Shown here piece by piece: positions 33,437 to 41,686 of a DNA stretch of 64,000 nucleotides. The stretch spans positions 1 to 64,000 of the forward strand of contig NZ_QRGC01000028.1 in NCBI RefSeq assembly GCF_003448965.1, written 5' to 3'. The stretch's first letter is position 1. Each line of letters starts with the position of its first letter. The translations under genes and the position numbers were made by a program. The notes under the pieces were generated by a model. It did not search any database, was not told the origin of the DNA, and saw only the letters and a list, made by a program, of their open reading frames with translations. The stretch is from Oceanicella sp. SM1341 (GTDB lineage Bacteria; Pseudomonadota; Alphaproteobacteria; Rhodobacterales; Rhodobacteraceae).

Positions 33437-34302
33437 GCCGCCGCCCCCTTGGTGTTGCGCAACGCCTCGTCCATGGCGTTGAAGCTCGGACGTACCGCGT
33501 GCGGCGTGTTCTGCCGGCCCACCTCGATGCAGATGTTGGGCGCGTGGTTGTGCAGGTTGGCCACCAGCACCTCGCGGATCAGCACGTAGAACTGGTGATC
33601 GGCCTCGCAGACCGTCTTCACCCTGGCCGCGAAGGGCCCCATGATGCCGTAGGCGAGGAACACGCCGAGGAAGGTGCCCACCAGCGCACCGCCGATCAGC
33701 GCGCCCAGCACGGCCGGGGGCTGGTCGATCGAGGCCATGGTCTTGATCACGCCCAGCACCGCGGCCACGATGCCGAGCGCGGGCAGGCCGTCGGCGATCT
33801 GCTGCATGGCGTGGCTGGAGTGCAGGGCGTGGTGCTTCTCGGCGTCGAGCTGCTTGTCGAGCACCTCCTCCACCTGGGCGGGGTCGTCATAGTTCATCGT
33901 GGCGTTGCGGAACGTGTCGCAGATCATGTCCACCGCGGCATGGTCGTGCTGGATCTTGGGGTATTTCGAGAAGATCGCCGATTCGTGCGGGTTCTCGATA
34001 TGGCCCTCCAGCTCCACCGGGTTCTGCCGGGCGATCTTGATCAGCTCGAAGAGCAGGCACAGCAGGTCCTGGAAGTCCTGGCCCTTCCACCTCACCCCCT
34101 TGAACACCTTGCCCATGTCCTTGAGCGTCTGCTTCACGGCAGCACCGTCATTCGAGATGATGAAGGCGCCCACGGCGGCGCCGCCGATGATGATCATCTC
34201 GAAGGGCAGGGCGTGCAGGATGATCCCCATCTTGCCCCCGGCCGCGATGTAGCCCCCGAAGACCATGACAAGGATGACCACGATCCCGACGATTCCTGTC
34301 AC
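33433..34302 (-). CDS. motA: Flagellar stator protein MotA
   Basis: MotA forms the proton channel with MotB and pushes on FliG. The 289-residue membrane protein begins MTGIVGIVVILVMVFGGYIA, has a large cytoplasmic loop, and carries the channel helix HAMQQIADGLPALGIVAAVL followed by GVIKTMASID. The helix GALIGGALVGTFLGVFLAYG follows. It is separated from its partner motB by 18 kb, with motB on the opposite strand. A TTAACC half-site lies upstream at 34396-34410. Confidence 0.97.
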   Translation of the reverse strand: MTGIVGIVVILVMVFGGYIAAGGKMGIILHALPFEMIIIGGAAVGAFIISNDGAAVKQTLKDMGKVFKGVRWKGQDFQDLLCLLFELIKIARQNPVELEGHIENPHESAIFSKYPKIQHDHAAVDMICDTFRNATMNYDDPAQVEEVLDKQLDAEKHHALHSSHAMQQIADGLPALGIVAAVLGVIKTMASIDQPPAVLGALIGGALVGTFLGVFLAYGIMGPFAARVKTVCEADHQFYVLIREVLVANLHNHAPNICIEVGRQNTPHAVRPSFNAMDEALRNTKGAAA

Positions 34303-34395
34303 TGGGCTTCTCCCGGTTGCTGAGGGACAATGGAGCGGGTTTCCCGCCTGATCCTGACACTGATCCTGACGGGGCCGAGTATCGGCCCGGCGAGG

Positions 34396-34410
34396 TTAAG
34401 AAACTGCGAA
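34396..34410 (-). promoter_or_regulatory. Weak CtrA-like site upstream of motA
   Basis: On the minus strand TTCG-CAGTTTC-TTAA followed by CC has a perfect second half (TTAACC) and a poor first half. It lies in the 129-bp gap between motE and motA, 94 bases before motA, where an internal promoter is possible. Confidence 0.3.
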
Positions 34411-34431
34411 GCAGGCAGGGCTGCCGGCGCC

Positions 34432-35031
34432 TTACTGGGTGGGTGCCCGGGCGTTGCGGCCGGCCATGGTGGCGGAGATCGCGTAGGCGCGGTCGGCCTC
34501 GATCCCGGCCAGGATCGCCGCCGCGCTCTCCGGGCGCATGCGCGACAGGAAGCCGGCGGCGAAGCCCACGTCCATGGTGGCGAAGATCTGCGAGGCGGCC
34601 TTGGGGTTCATGGTCTCGTAGACCGAGACCAGCCGGGCCACGTCCTGCTCGGCCGCCTTGTCGGCGATGGCCAGGGTCTCGGCCAGGCGCTTCTCCGCGT
34701 CGTCGAGGGCGGCGACCTGCTCCTCGAGCTTGGCGCGGGCGATGCTGAGCATCTGCTCGCGCCCGGCAAGCTCGGTCTCGCGGGCCGCGAGCTGGGCTTC
34801 GCGGTCACGGATCGCGGCAAGCAGGTCGTTGGCACCGGGATCGGCGGTGCAGCCGGCGACCGGGGCCGGGGCGGCCGCGACCTCCTCGCCCTGGCCGGTG
34901 ATCTCGGCCGCGATCGCCTCGCCGTGCTCGGTGAGGCGCAGGGCCAGCGAGCCGCCGAAACACACCGCGACGAGCATCAGCGCCCGGGGCGCGGCCTGGC
35001 GGCGACGGAGCTGGAGACGGGGACGGCTCAT
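34432..35031 (-). CDS. motE: MotE-like periplasmic motility protein
   Basis: The 199-residue protein has an N-terminal hydrophobic anchor or signal (APRALMLVAVCFGGSLALRL) and a coiled coil (REAQLAARETELAGREQMLS). A C-terminal MgtE-N-like helical domain follows, with YETMNPKAASQIFATMDVGF and LSRMRPESAAAILAGIEADR. This arrangement matches MotE; in Sinorhizobium MotE is a periplasmic chaperone for the stator-associated MotC. It overlaps the DUF6468 gene by four bases and precedes motA. Confidence 0.88.
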   Translation of the reverse strand: MSRPRLQLRRRQAAPRALMLVAVCFGGSLALRLTEHGEAIAAEITGQGEEVAAAPAPVAGCTADPGANDLLAAIRDREAQLAARETELAGREQMLSIARAKLEEQVAALDDAEKRLAETLAIADKAAEQDVARLVSVYETMNPKAASQIFATMDVGFAAGFLSRMRPESAAAILAGIEADRAYAISATMAGRNARAPTQ

Positions 35032-35840
35032 GTCTCTTTCCTTCCCAGGAGGTCACGAAGGGCATTGCGCAGGCTCTCGGCCGCGGGCGTCTCCGGCACG
35101 GGCCGGTCCGGCGGCGGGGCGAGGGCGAGTTCGCCGTCCTCCTCCTCTGCCGCCTCGGAGGCGGGCAGGGGGGCGCGGCTCTCCCGGCCGGACCGCTCCT
35201 GGGCGACCGGTTCCGGCAACTCGGGGTCGGGCCCGGGCGCCTCCTCCACGATGCCGGGCCCAGCATCGGCGCGCGCGTCGGGCTCGGGCTCCGGTTCGGA
35301 TTCGGGCTCCGGCTCCGGTTCGGGTTCAGATTCGGGTTCGGAGAATAGGGTCTCCTCCTCGTCCCCTTCCTCCGGCAGGGCGGCGAATTCCTCGGCGAAG
35401 ACAGAGGGCCGCGGTGCGGCCGGGGCCTCGCCCGCGTCCTCCCGCGGGGGGGCGGCCGTGGCCGCGGTGCCGGGTGCGGCCGTGGCCGCGGTGCCGGATG
35501 CGACCGTGGCCGCATTGCGGGCGGCGGCGCGCAGCTCCGGGTCGAGCGGGCGCGCGCCGTCCTGGGCGTGCAGCGCCGCGAGCAGCAGCTCCAGCCGGCC
35601 CGCCGCGGCCTCGGCCTTCGCGGTCATCTCGCGCAGTTCGCGCACCGAGGCGCCCGAGACCCGCTTGGCCTGTTCCAGCGCGCCCTGCATGCCGTCGACC
35701 TGGCGCGAGAGCCCGGCGATCGCCGCTCCCAGCCCCTGGTCGAGATTGCTCAGCCCGTGCACCCGTTTCGAGAGCACGATGCAGTAGATCGCCGCGACCA
35801 GCGAGGCCACGATCATCAGTCCGTCCGCGATCAGCGCCAT
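35028..35840 (-). CDS. DUF6468 flagellar-locus membrane protein
   Basis: The 270-residue protein begins MALIADGLMIVASLVAAIYC, a single N-terminal transmembrane helix. A coiled-coil region (LSRQVDGMQGALEQAKRVSG) follows, then a long Ala/Pro and Glu/Pro-rich tail including SEPESEPEPEPEPESEPEPE. The N-terminal pattern matches DUF6468 proteins of alphaproteobacterial flagellar loci, whose function is not established. The acidic tail is encoded by short direct repeats of GGTTCGGGCTCC type at about 35280-35345. It lies between fliL and motE and overlaps motE by four bases. Confidence 0.85.
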   Translation of the reverse strand: MALIADGLMIVASLVAAIYCIVLSKRVHGLSNLDQGLGAAIAGLSRQVDGMQGALEQAKRVSGASVRELREMTAKAEAAAGRLELLLAALHAQDGARPLDPELRAAARNAATVASGTAATAAPGTAATAAPPREDAGEAPAAPRPSVFAEEFAALPEEGDEEETLFSEPESEPEPEPEPESEPEPEPDARADAGPGIVEEAPGPDPELPEPVAQERSGRESRAPLPASEAAEEEDGELALAPPPDRPVPETPAAESLRNALRDLLGRKET

Positions 35841-35925
35841 GGCACTCTCCTCGGGTCTTCTCCGCCGGGCCTGCGGAGCATCGGTTGCAGGGGCCCGGCT
35901 GCGGCCGCGGGGGGGGTCCCGGGCC

Positions 35926-36453
35926 TCAGTTCAGCACGAAATTGGTGATCAGCAGGTCGCGCACCCGGCCCTCGCCGGTGACGATCTGGATGCGGCGCAG
36001 GAGCTGGGCACGGATGCGCCCCATCGCCGCGGGGTCGGCAAGGTCGCGCAGTTCCACCGCGCGCAGGTAGGTGTTGACCACGTCGAGCATGCGCGGCTGC
36101 AACAGCTCCACGTCGGCCCGGTAATCCGGGTTCACCTCCACCTGGCCGGAGAACTGCAGCTGGCGCGCGCCCGCGGGCGCGCCCAGCGTGATCACGATGT
36201 CGCCCAGCGGCAGGAAGGCCATGGGCGACAGCGGCTCGGGCGCCGGGGTCTCCGGCGCGGCATGGCCGGCCTCCCCCCCGCCGCCGAAGGGCAGCGAGAC
36301 CATGCCCGAGAAGGTGGCGTAGAAGCCGCCGGCCCCGAGGAGAATCGCGGCAACGAGCCCGAACAGCAGGCCCTTGCCCTTCTTCTTCGGCGTGGAGCCG
36401 GCCTCCGCCGCGTCTTCCGCGAGGGCCTCCGCATCCATCGTCGCATCGCTCAT
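35926..36453 (-). CDS. fliL: Flagellar basal body-associated protein FliL
   Basis: The 175-residue protein has a short cytoplasmic N-terminus with a basic KKKGKG stretch and a transmembrane helix (LLFGLVAAILLGAGGFYATF). The periplasmic FliL domain includes FLPLGDIVITLGAP, LVEL-type YLRAVELRDLADPAAMGRIR and the C-terminal GRVRDLLITNFVLN. I start at ATG 36453, with GGGG at about seven bases, rather than 36489. It heads the long operon ending with the second FliL at 27548 and is divergent from fliF. Confidence 0.94.
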   Translation of the reverse strand: MSDATMDAEALAEDAAEAGSTPKKKGKGLLFGLVAAILLGAGGFYATFSGMVSLPFGGGGEAGHAAPETPAPEPLSPMAFLPLGDIVITLGAPAGARQLQFSGQVEVNPDYRADVELLQPRMLDVVNTYLRAVELRDLADPAAMGRIRAQLLRRIQIVTGEGRVRDLLITNFVLN

Positions 36454-36504
36454 CGCGCATCCCCGGCAGCCAGTGGTCGATGAGCCCATCTAGCGCGGCA
36501 GGGA

Positions 36505-36520
36505 CTAACTTAATGTTAAG
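36505..36520. promoter_or_regulatory. CtrA-like box in the fliL/fliF divergent promoter
   Basis: CTAA-CTTAATG-TTAAG matches TTAA-N7-TTAA in seven of eight positions. It also holds a CTTAA-TG-TTAAG palindrome. It lies 52 bases from the fliL start and 81 bases before fliF, in an AT-rich patch that stands out strongly here. It is the best such site in the window. Confidence 0.6.
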
Positions 36521-36600
36521 TGTGCGGCAGCGAAGATCCCCCCCAGGCGAAGGGGGGCCAGAACGGCCCTTCAGGCGATTAGCAATGAGAGCACCCTGCC

Positions 36601-38193
36601 TTGGACCGACTGGCCTCACTCTGGAAGGAGATGGATGCGCGGAAGCGAATCCTGGCGATCCTGGCGGGTCTGGCGACCGTCGCCGTCGTCATCGCCCTCG
36701 CGCGTCTCGCAAGTGCGCCCTCGATGGCGCTGCTTTATGCCGGGCTCGAGCCCCGCGCCGCCGCCGAGGTGATCACCTCGCTGGAACAGAAGGGCGTGCC
36801 CTACGAGCTGCGCGGGCAGGCGATCTACGTGCCCGCGGACGAGCGGGACAGGGTGCGCCTCGGGCTCGCCTCGGAAAACCTGCCCGCCACGGGAATCGCC
36901 GGCTACGAGCTGCTCGACGGGCTCTCGGGCTTCGGCACCACGGCGGAGATGTTCGACGCCACCTACTGGCGCGCGAAGGAGGGGGAGCTGGCGCGCACGC
37001 TGCTCGCCGCCCCCGGCATGCGCGCCGCGCGCGTGCATATCGCAAACCCCGTGCGCCGGCCCTTCGAGCGTGACAAGTCGCCCACGGCCTCGGTGATTCT
37101 CACCTCCGGCGGCGGCACGGTGGACGAGACCCAGGCGCGCGCCGCGCGCTACCTCGTGGCCTCCGCCGTGGCCGGGCTCAACCCCGAGAACGTGACGGTG
37201 ATCGATTCGGTCGCCGGCGTCGTCCTCGCGGCGGGAGACGATGCGCCGGCCCAGGTGAAGGACCTCTCGGGCACCGACCGGGCCGAGGCGCTGCGCGCCA
37301 AGCTCGAGCGCCTGCTCGCCGCGCGCGTGGGCGAGGGCAGGGCGGTGGTCGAGGTCACCGTGGACACGGTGATGGAGAGCGAGACCGTCTCCGAGCGGGT
37401 GATCGACCCGGCGAGCCGCGTGGCGGTGGCCGAGGAATCGAGCGAGAAGAGCGAATCCTCGGAAGGAGGCGGGCCCGGCGGCGTCACCGTCGCCTCCCAG
37501 CTCCCCGACCCGGCCCAGGCCGGCGAGGGCGGCCAGACCTCGCGCCGCTCCAGCTCCGAAACCCGCGAACGCTCGAATTTCGAGGTCTCCGAGGTGCGGC
37601 GCGAACGCGTGCGCATGCCCGGCGACATCCGCCGCCTCTCGGTCGCGGTGCTGGTCGACGGCATCACCACCACCGCGGCGGACGGCACCACCACCTGGGA
37701 AGCCCGCCCGGAGGCCGAGCTCACCGCCCTCTCCGAGCTGGTGCGCTCCGCCGTCGGCTTCGACGAGGCGCGTGGCGACGTGGTGACCATCGACAGCCTG
37801 GAATTCTCCCCCGAGCCGGTGCTGGGCACCGCGGCGGAGGCCGGCGTCTTCGACCTCTTCGCGGTGAACGCGATGACGCTGATCCAGCTCGGCGTGCTGG
37901 CCGGCGTGGCGCTGCTGCTCGGCCTCTTCGTGCTGCGCCCGATGCTCGCCGCCCCGCCCGCCGCCCTGGCCGACGAGCGCGAGGACGACGCGCCGGAGGG
38001 GGCGGACGGCCCGATCAACCCCGAGGAGCTCGCCGCCTCGCTGGAGGCCGCGCAGGAAGTGCTCGGCCCCACCCCCGAATCGGAGGCGCGCCTCCTCACC
38101 CTGCGCGAGGCGATCGCCGAGCGCTCGGAGGAGGCGACGCTGCTGCTGCGCAACTGGCTGGAGACCCGTGAACCGGGCGAGGATGCCGCATGA
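36601..38193 (+). CDS. fliF: Flagellar MS-ring protein FliF
   Basis: FliF forms the MS ring that holds the export gate, rod and C ring. The 530-residue protein has an N-terminal transmembrane helix and then ring-building motifs (YAGLEPRAAAEVITSLEQKG). The conserved RTLLAAPGMRAARVHIANP leads into PVRRPFERDKSPTASVILTS. A second transmembrane helix (LIQLGVLAGVALLLGLFVLR) lies near residue 430. The C-terminal tail that binds FliG (ESEARLLTLREAIAERSEEA) is present. The start is a TTG at 36601, chosen because FliF proteins begin at this point (LDRLASLWKEMDARKR); the next in-frame ATG (36631) would remove this segment. Confidence 0.95.
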   Translation: MDRLASLWKEMDARKRILAILAGLATVAVVIALARLASAPSMALLYAGLEPRAAAEVITSLEQKGVPYELRGQAIYVPADERDRVRLGLASENLPATGIAGYELLDGLSGFGTTAEMFDATYWRAKEGELARTLLAAPGMRAARVHIANPVRRPFERDKSPTASVILTSGGGTVDETQARAARYLVASAVAGLNPENVTVIDSVAGVVLAAGDDAPAQVKDLSGTDRAEALRAKLERLLAARVGEGRAVVEVTVDTVMESETVSERVIDPASRVAVAEESSEKSESSEGGGPGGVTVASQLPDPAQAGEGGQTSRRSSSETRERSNFEVSEVRRERVRMPGDIRRLSVAVLVDGITTTAADGTTTWEARPEAELTALSELVRSAVGFDEARGDVVTIDSLEFSPEPVLGTAAEAGVFDLFAVNAMTLIQLGVLAGVALLLGLFVLRPMLAAPPAALADEREDDAPEGADGPINPEELAASLEAAQEVLGPTPESEARLLTLREAIAERSEEATLLLRNWLETREPGEDAA

Positions 38194-38807
38194 GACAGGT
38201 CGTGATGTCCCTGGAGAATTTCTCCTCCGCCGCCCCGCGCCAGGCCCCGCGCCCCACGGTGGACGCAGCCGAGATGGAGCGCGCGCTCACCCGGGCGCGC
38301 AGCGAGGCGCATGCCCGCGGCTACGAGGAGGGGGCTGCCGCCGCGATGGCGGCCGGCGATGCCGAGCAGCGCCTGCTGCTGGGCCAGATCGCCGAGGCAC
38401 TGGCCGATTTCGACATCGCCGGGCAGGAGGCGCGCGCCGCGGTGCTGCGCGCCCTGCACCCGCTGCTGCGCGCCTTCGTCGGCGCGGTGAGCCCGGCCCT
38501 CGCCCGCGCCGGCCTCGCCCATGAGATCGCCGACCGGCTGGAGGCGGCGCTGCGCGAGGCCCCGCCGGAGCAGGTGGCGATTCTCGTCGCCCCGGAGATG
38601 GCCGAGCGGCTGCGCGCCACGCTCGCCCCGGGGGTCGACATCCGCCCGGACCCGGAGCGCCGGGCGCTGGAGGCCCGCATCGCCTGGGCCTCGGGGTTCG
38701 ACGAGATCGATCTCGAGGCCAGCATGGCCGGCGCGCTCGCGGCGGTGGACCGGTTCCTCGCCGAGGGCGGCGCGACCGATGAGACAAGGAAGCAGATCCA
38801 TGGATGA
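38190..38807 (+). CDS. fliH: Flagellar assembly protein FliH
   Basis: FliH is the peripheral stalk and negative regulator of the FliI ATPase. The 205-residue protein is helical, with LTRARSEAHARGYEEGAAAA and the C-terminal vacuolar-ATPase-E-like part ending IAWASGFDEIDLEASMAGAL. The N-terminal SLENFSSAA resembles FliH starts in Rhodobacterales. It overlaps fliF by four bases (ATGA) and fliN by eight. FliH sequences diverge widely, so the name rests on size, composition and position between fliF and fliN. Confidence 0.85.
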   Translation: MRQVVMSLENFSSAAPRQAPRPTVDAAEMERALTRARSEAHARGYEEGAAAAMAAGDAEQRLLLGQIAEALADFDIAGQEARAAVLRALHPLLRAFVGAVSPALARAGLAHEIADRLEAALREAPPEQVAILVAPEMAERLRATLAPGVDIRPDPERRALEARIAWASGFDEIDLEASMAGALAAVDRFLAEGGATDETRKQIHG

Positions 38808-39120
38808 GCAGGACGACATCACTCCCGAGGCGGGCCTGCCGGCCATGGAGCCGGCGCAGAACCGGCGCCGCTCCAGCGCGGTGCTCGGGGTGCCGATCGA
38901 GGTGATCATCTCGGTGGGCAAGGCCCGGCCGCTGGTGAGCGAGCTGGTGAACCTGCGGCGCGATTCCGTGCTGCCGCTGGACAGCAAGATCGAGGACCCG
39001 GTGGAGATCTACATCGGCGAGCGGCTCATCGCGCGCGGCGAGCTGCAGGAAATGGATGGCGACAGCGGCCGGCTCGGCGTGCGTCTCACGGAAATCGAAG
39101 ACCTCTCGAATGGCATCTGA
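38800..39120 (+). CDS. fliN: Flagellar motor switch protein FliN
   Basis: FliN is a C-ring protein. The 106-residue product has the SpoA domain: AVLGVPIEVIISVGKARPLV, LRRDSVLPLDSKIEDPVEIY and GERLIARGELQEMDGDSGRL. ATG 38800 has AAGGA upstream and lies inside the end of fliH. The acidic N-terminal 20 residues show no CheY-binding EIDALL-type motif. Partner proteins FliM (50563) and FliG (39952) are in the window. Confidence 0.95.
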   Translation: MDEQDDITPEAGLPAMEPAQNRRRSSAVLGVPIEVIISVGKARPLVSELVNLRRDSVLPLDSKIEDPVEIYIGERLIARGELQEMDGDSGRLGVRLTEIEDLSNGI

Positions 39121-39955
39121 CCCCCCCTGCTGCCGCCCGTCCCGGCCGGGGCGGGTCCCGGCGCATGTCCCGGTGCCGCGGCCCGTGCCTGTGCCCCTGC
39201 CCCTGCGCGGGCTGGTGCCGGTCCTCGTGCTCGGCCTGGCGCTGCTCCTCTGCGCCGGCCCCGCGGCGGCCCAGCAGTTCACCCTCGACCTGGGCGAGAC
39301 CGGGGCGGAGGGCGGCTCGCTCACCGGGCGGGCGATCCAGCTCTTCGCCATCGTCACCCTGCTGAGCCTCGCGCCCGGCATCGCCATCATGGTCACCTGC
39401 TTTCCCTTCATCGTCACGGTGCTCTCGATCCTGCGCCAGGCGGTGGGCGTGCAGCAGGCGCCGCCCAACATGCTGATCGTGAGCCTCGCGCTGTTCCTCA
39501 CCTGGTTCGTGATGGAGCCGGTGTTCACCGAGGCCTGGGAGAGCGGGGTCTCGCCGCTCATCGAGGGCACGGCCGAGCCGGAGGCGGCGCTGCGCGCCAC
39601 CGCCCTGCCGTTCCGCAGCTTCATGGAGGCGCGGGTCGACCCGGACACGGTCGCCGAGATGCAGGCCGCCGCCCCCGCACGCCTCGCCGGGGCCGGGCCG
39701 GACGACCCGGTGAGCTTCGGCGTGCTCGTGCCCGCCTTCCTGCTCTCCGAGGTCACCCGCGGCTTCGAGGTCGGCTTCCTCGTCTTCCTGCCCTTCCTGG
39801 TGATCGACCTCGCCGTGGCCTCCATCCTGATGTCCATGGGCATGATGATGGTGCCGCCGGCGGTGGTCTCGCTGCCCTTCAAGCTGGGCTTCTTCGTGCT
39901 CGCGGACGGCTGGAGCCTGCTCGCCGGCGCCCTGGTGCGGAGCTACGGCACATGA
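39110..39955 (+). CDS. fliP: Flagellar export gate protein FliP
   Basis: The 281-residue precursor has an N-terminal signal-like segment (VPVLVLGLALLLCAGPAAAQ), a known FliP feature. The core motifs are MVTCFPFIVTVLSILRQAVG, VQQAPPNMLIVSLALFLTWF, PAFLLSEVTRGFEVGFLVFL and SMGMMMVPPAVVSLPFKLGF. The first 40 residues before the signal are Pro/Arg-rich and longer than usual, so the true start may be further in. As annotated, ATG 39110 overlaps fliN by eleven bases. Confidence 0.95.
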   Translation: MASDPPCCRPSRPGRVPAHVPVPRPVPVPLPLRGLVPVLVLGLALLLCAGPAAAQQFTLDLGETGAEGGSLTGRAIQLFAIVTLLSLAPGIAIMVTCFPFIVTVLSILRQAVGVQQAPPNMLIVSLALFLTWFVMEPVFTEAWESGVSPLIEGTAEPEAALRATALPFRSFMEARVDPDTVAEMQAAAPARLAGAGPDDPVSFGVLVPAFLLSEVTRGFEVGFLVFLPFLVIDLAVASILMSMGMMMVPPAVVSLPFKLGFFVLADGWSLLAGALVRSYGT

Positions 39956-41037
39956 GCGCTCCCGACAATCTCCCGGCGCTGGCGCGCCAGTCCCTCGCCC
40001 TCGCCCGGATCAACGGCGAGGAGCGGACGACGGACGAACTGACCCCGACCCAGAAGGCGACGATCATCCTCGCGGCCCTCGGGCCCGTGCAGGCCGCCGG
40101 CGTGCTCAAGGAGCTCGGCGAGGCCAATGTCCGCCGCTTCGCCCGCACCATCGCCACCATGGGCCGCATTCCCGCCCAGGTGCTCGACCAGGTGAGCCAG
40201 GAATTCCTCAACGAGCTCGGCGGTGACTACGACGTCTCCGGCGGCATCGTCACCGCGCGCAAGATCCTCTCCGAGGCGCTCGACCGCGAGGATTACGACC
40301 GCATCATGGAGGACGTGCAGGGCAATGTGCGCCTGTCGATCTGGGACAAGCTGGGCAATGCCCCGGTGGGCTCGCTGGCGAATTTCATCGCCGCCGAACA
40401 CCCGCAGATCGGCGCCGTGGTGCTGGGGCGCATGCGCGCCGACCGCGCCGCGCGCGTGCTCGAGCGCCTGCCCGGCGAGATCGCCCATATCATCGTGCTG
40501 CGCATGAGCCGGGTGCCGCGGGTCGACCACGTGGTGCTCGAGCAGGTCAAGCAGGTGATCGAGGAGGAATTCCTCTCCGTCATCCAGCGCGAGAGCGGCA
40601 CGAAGAAACCGGCCGAGCTGCTGGCCGGACTGATGAACCACGTCTCCAGTGCCGCGCGCGAACAGTTCCTCGCCCAGCTCGAGGAGGACGAACCGGTCTT
40701 CGCCGCCGAGGTGCAGCGGGTGATGTTCACCTTCGGCGACATCGTGGCCCGCGTGGTGCCGCGCGACATCACCCAGATCACCCGCGAGCTGGAGGAGCCG
40801 GTGCTGATGGCAGCACTCAAGACCGGGATGGAGACCAATCCGAAGGTGGTGGAATTCATTCTCGGCAACCTCTCCAAGCGCCTCTCGGAGCGCATGAGCG
40901 AGGATCTCACCGCCATGCAGGCCCCGCCGCTGAAGGAAGGCGAGGCGGCACAGGCCGAGCTGGTGAAGGCGATCCAGGCCCTGGCGCAGCGTGGCGCGAT
41001 CCGGCTCAACCAGCCCGAGGCCGCGGACGAGGACTGA
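39952..41037 (+). CDS. fliG: Flagellar motor switch protein FliG
   Basis: FliG couples the stator to the rotor. The 361-residue protein has an N-terminal FliF-binding domain (TPTQKATIILAALGPVQAAG). The middle domain has the EHPQ motif in FIAAEHPQIGAVVLGRM. The C-terminal torque domain carries charged residues in VVPRDITQITRELEEP and LSKRLSERMSEDLTAM. Its ATG overlaps the fliP stop by four bases. It ends the operon and is followed by a strong terminator. Confidence 0.96.
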   Translation: MSAPDNLPALARQSLALARINGEERTTDELTPTQKATIILAALGPVQAAGVLKELGEANVRRFARTIATMGRIPAQVLDQVSQEFLNELGGDYDVSGGIVTARKILSEALDREDYDRIMEDVQGNVRLSIWDKLGNAPVGSLANFIAAEHPQIGAVVLGRMRADRAARVLERLPGEIAHIIVLRMSRVPRVDHVVLEQVKQVIEEEFLSVIQRESGTKKPAELLAGLMNHVSSAAREQFLAQLEEDEPVFAAEVQRVMFTFGDIVARVVPRDITQITRELEEPVLMAALKTGMETNPKVVEFILGNLSKRLSERMSEDLTAMQAPPLKEGEAAQAELVKAIQALAQRGAIRLNQPEAADED

Positions 41038-41198
41038 CCCCCGGCCGGGGTGCGTATCCGTCGGAGAGGGGCAGGGCCCCCGCCTCCGGATCCGCGTCGG
41101 GACCTTGCGGTCCCTCCCGCCCGCCCCGGCGATCTTCCCGGGGCAGGCGTGGTCTCTGCAGTCATCCGATGCCGCTGGCCGCCGCGCAGACGCGGCGA

Positions 41199-41237
41199 GC
41201 GCCGGGAGGGGGCTCGATGCCCCCTCCCGGCGCTTTT
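41199..41237 (+). terminator. Rho-independent terminator after fliG
   Basis: A perfect 15-bp stem, GCGCCGGGAGGGGGC / GCCCCCTCCCGGCGC (41199-41213 and 41219-41233) with loop TCGAT, is followed at once by TTTT. This is the clearest intrinsic terminator in the window. It serves the fliF-fliG operon; the minus-strand cheY gene converges from 41278. Its loop and inner stem (GGGGGCTCGATGCCCCC) equal the core of the dispersed REP-like element. Confidence 0.92.
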
Positions 41238-41277
41238 GCCCTGCACTGACCTCCGTGTTGCCGGGCGCCCGCGGCGC

Positions 41278-41658
41278 TCAGCTGAGCGCCCCGAGATGGG
41301 CTTCGAGCGCCTGGCGCATGTCCGCCGCACTGAAGGGCTTGGCCACGAACTGGTCGACGAGGTCGGCCGTCGCCTGGTCGCGGTAGGCATCAGAGGTGGC
41401 CAGGAACACCGGGATCCGGTTGAACACCGGGTGGCTCTTGATCTTGCGCGCCAGGTCCAGCCCCGAGAGGCCGGGCATGTTCAGGTCCGAGATCACCACG
41501 TCGAACATCTTGGTGTTCATCACGTCGAGGGCGCCTTCGCCGGTGGCGGCGAGCGAGACGTCGACGACACCGATATGCTTGAGGGCCTGCCTGGCAAGTC
41601 CCCGCATGGTCTGCTGGTCGTCGACGACGAGGACTTTGAGGGATTTGGCTGCGGGCAT
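41278..41658 (-). CDS. cheY: CheY-type chemotaxis response regulator (distal gene)
   Basis: The 126-residue single receiver domain has the acidic pair Asp13-Asp14 (VVDDQQTMRG), phospho-acceptor Asp58 in VVISDLNMPGLSG and Lys107 in VAKPF. It lacks an output domain, so it acts as a diffusible signal or phosphate sink. It is the last gene of the fliM-che operon, downstream of cheB. A second CheY is encoded at 49935. Which one binds the motor cannot be told from sequence. Confidence 0.95.
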   Translation of the reverse strand: MPAAKSLKVLVVDDQQTMRGLARQALKHIGVVDVSLAATGEGALDVMNTKMFDVVISDLNMPGLSGLDLARKIKSHPVFNRIPVFLATSDAYRDQATADLVDQFVAKPFSAADMRQALEAHLGALS

Positions 41659-41686
41659 TGGGAGGTCTCCTTGCTTGGCTTGGGGG

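Noticed and set aside
30782-33589. Plus-strand 935-residue open frame
   Set aside because: It is antisense to the large periplasmic protein and motA; the minus-strand reading has a signal peptide, TPR-like repeats and an ATGA overlap with motA.
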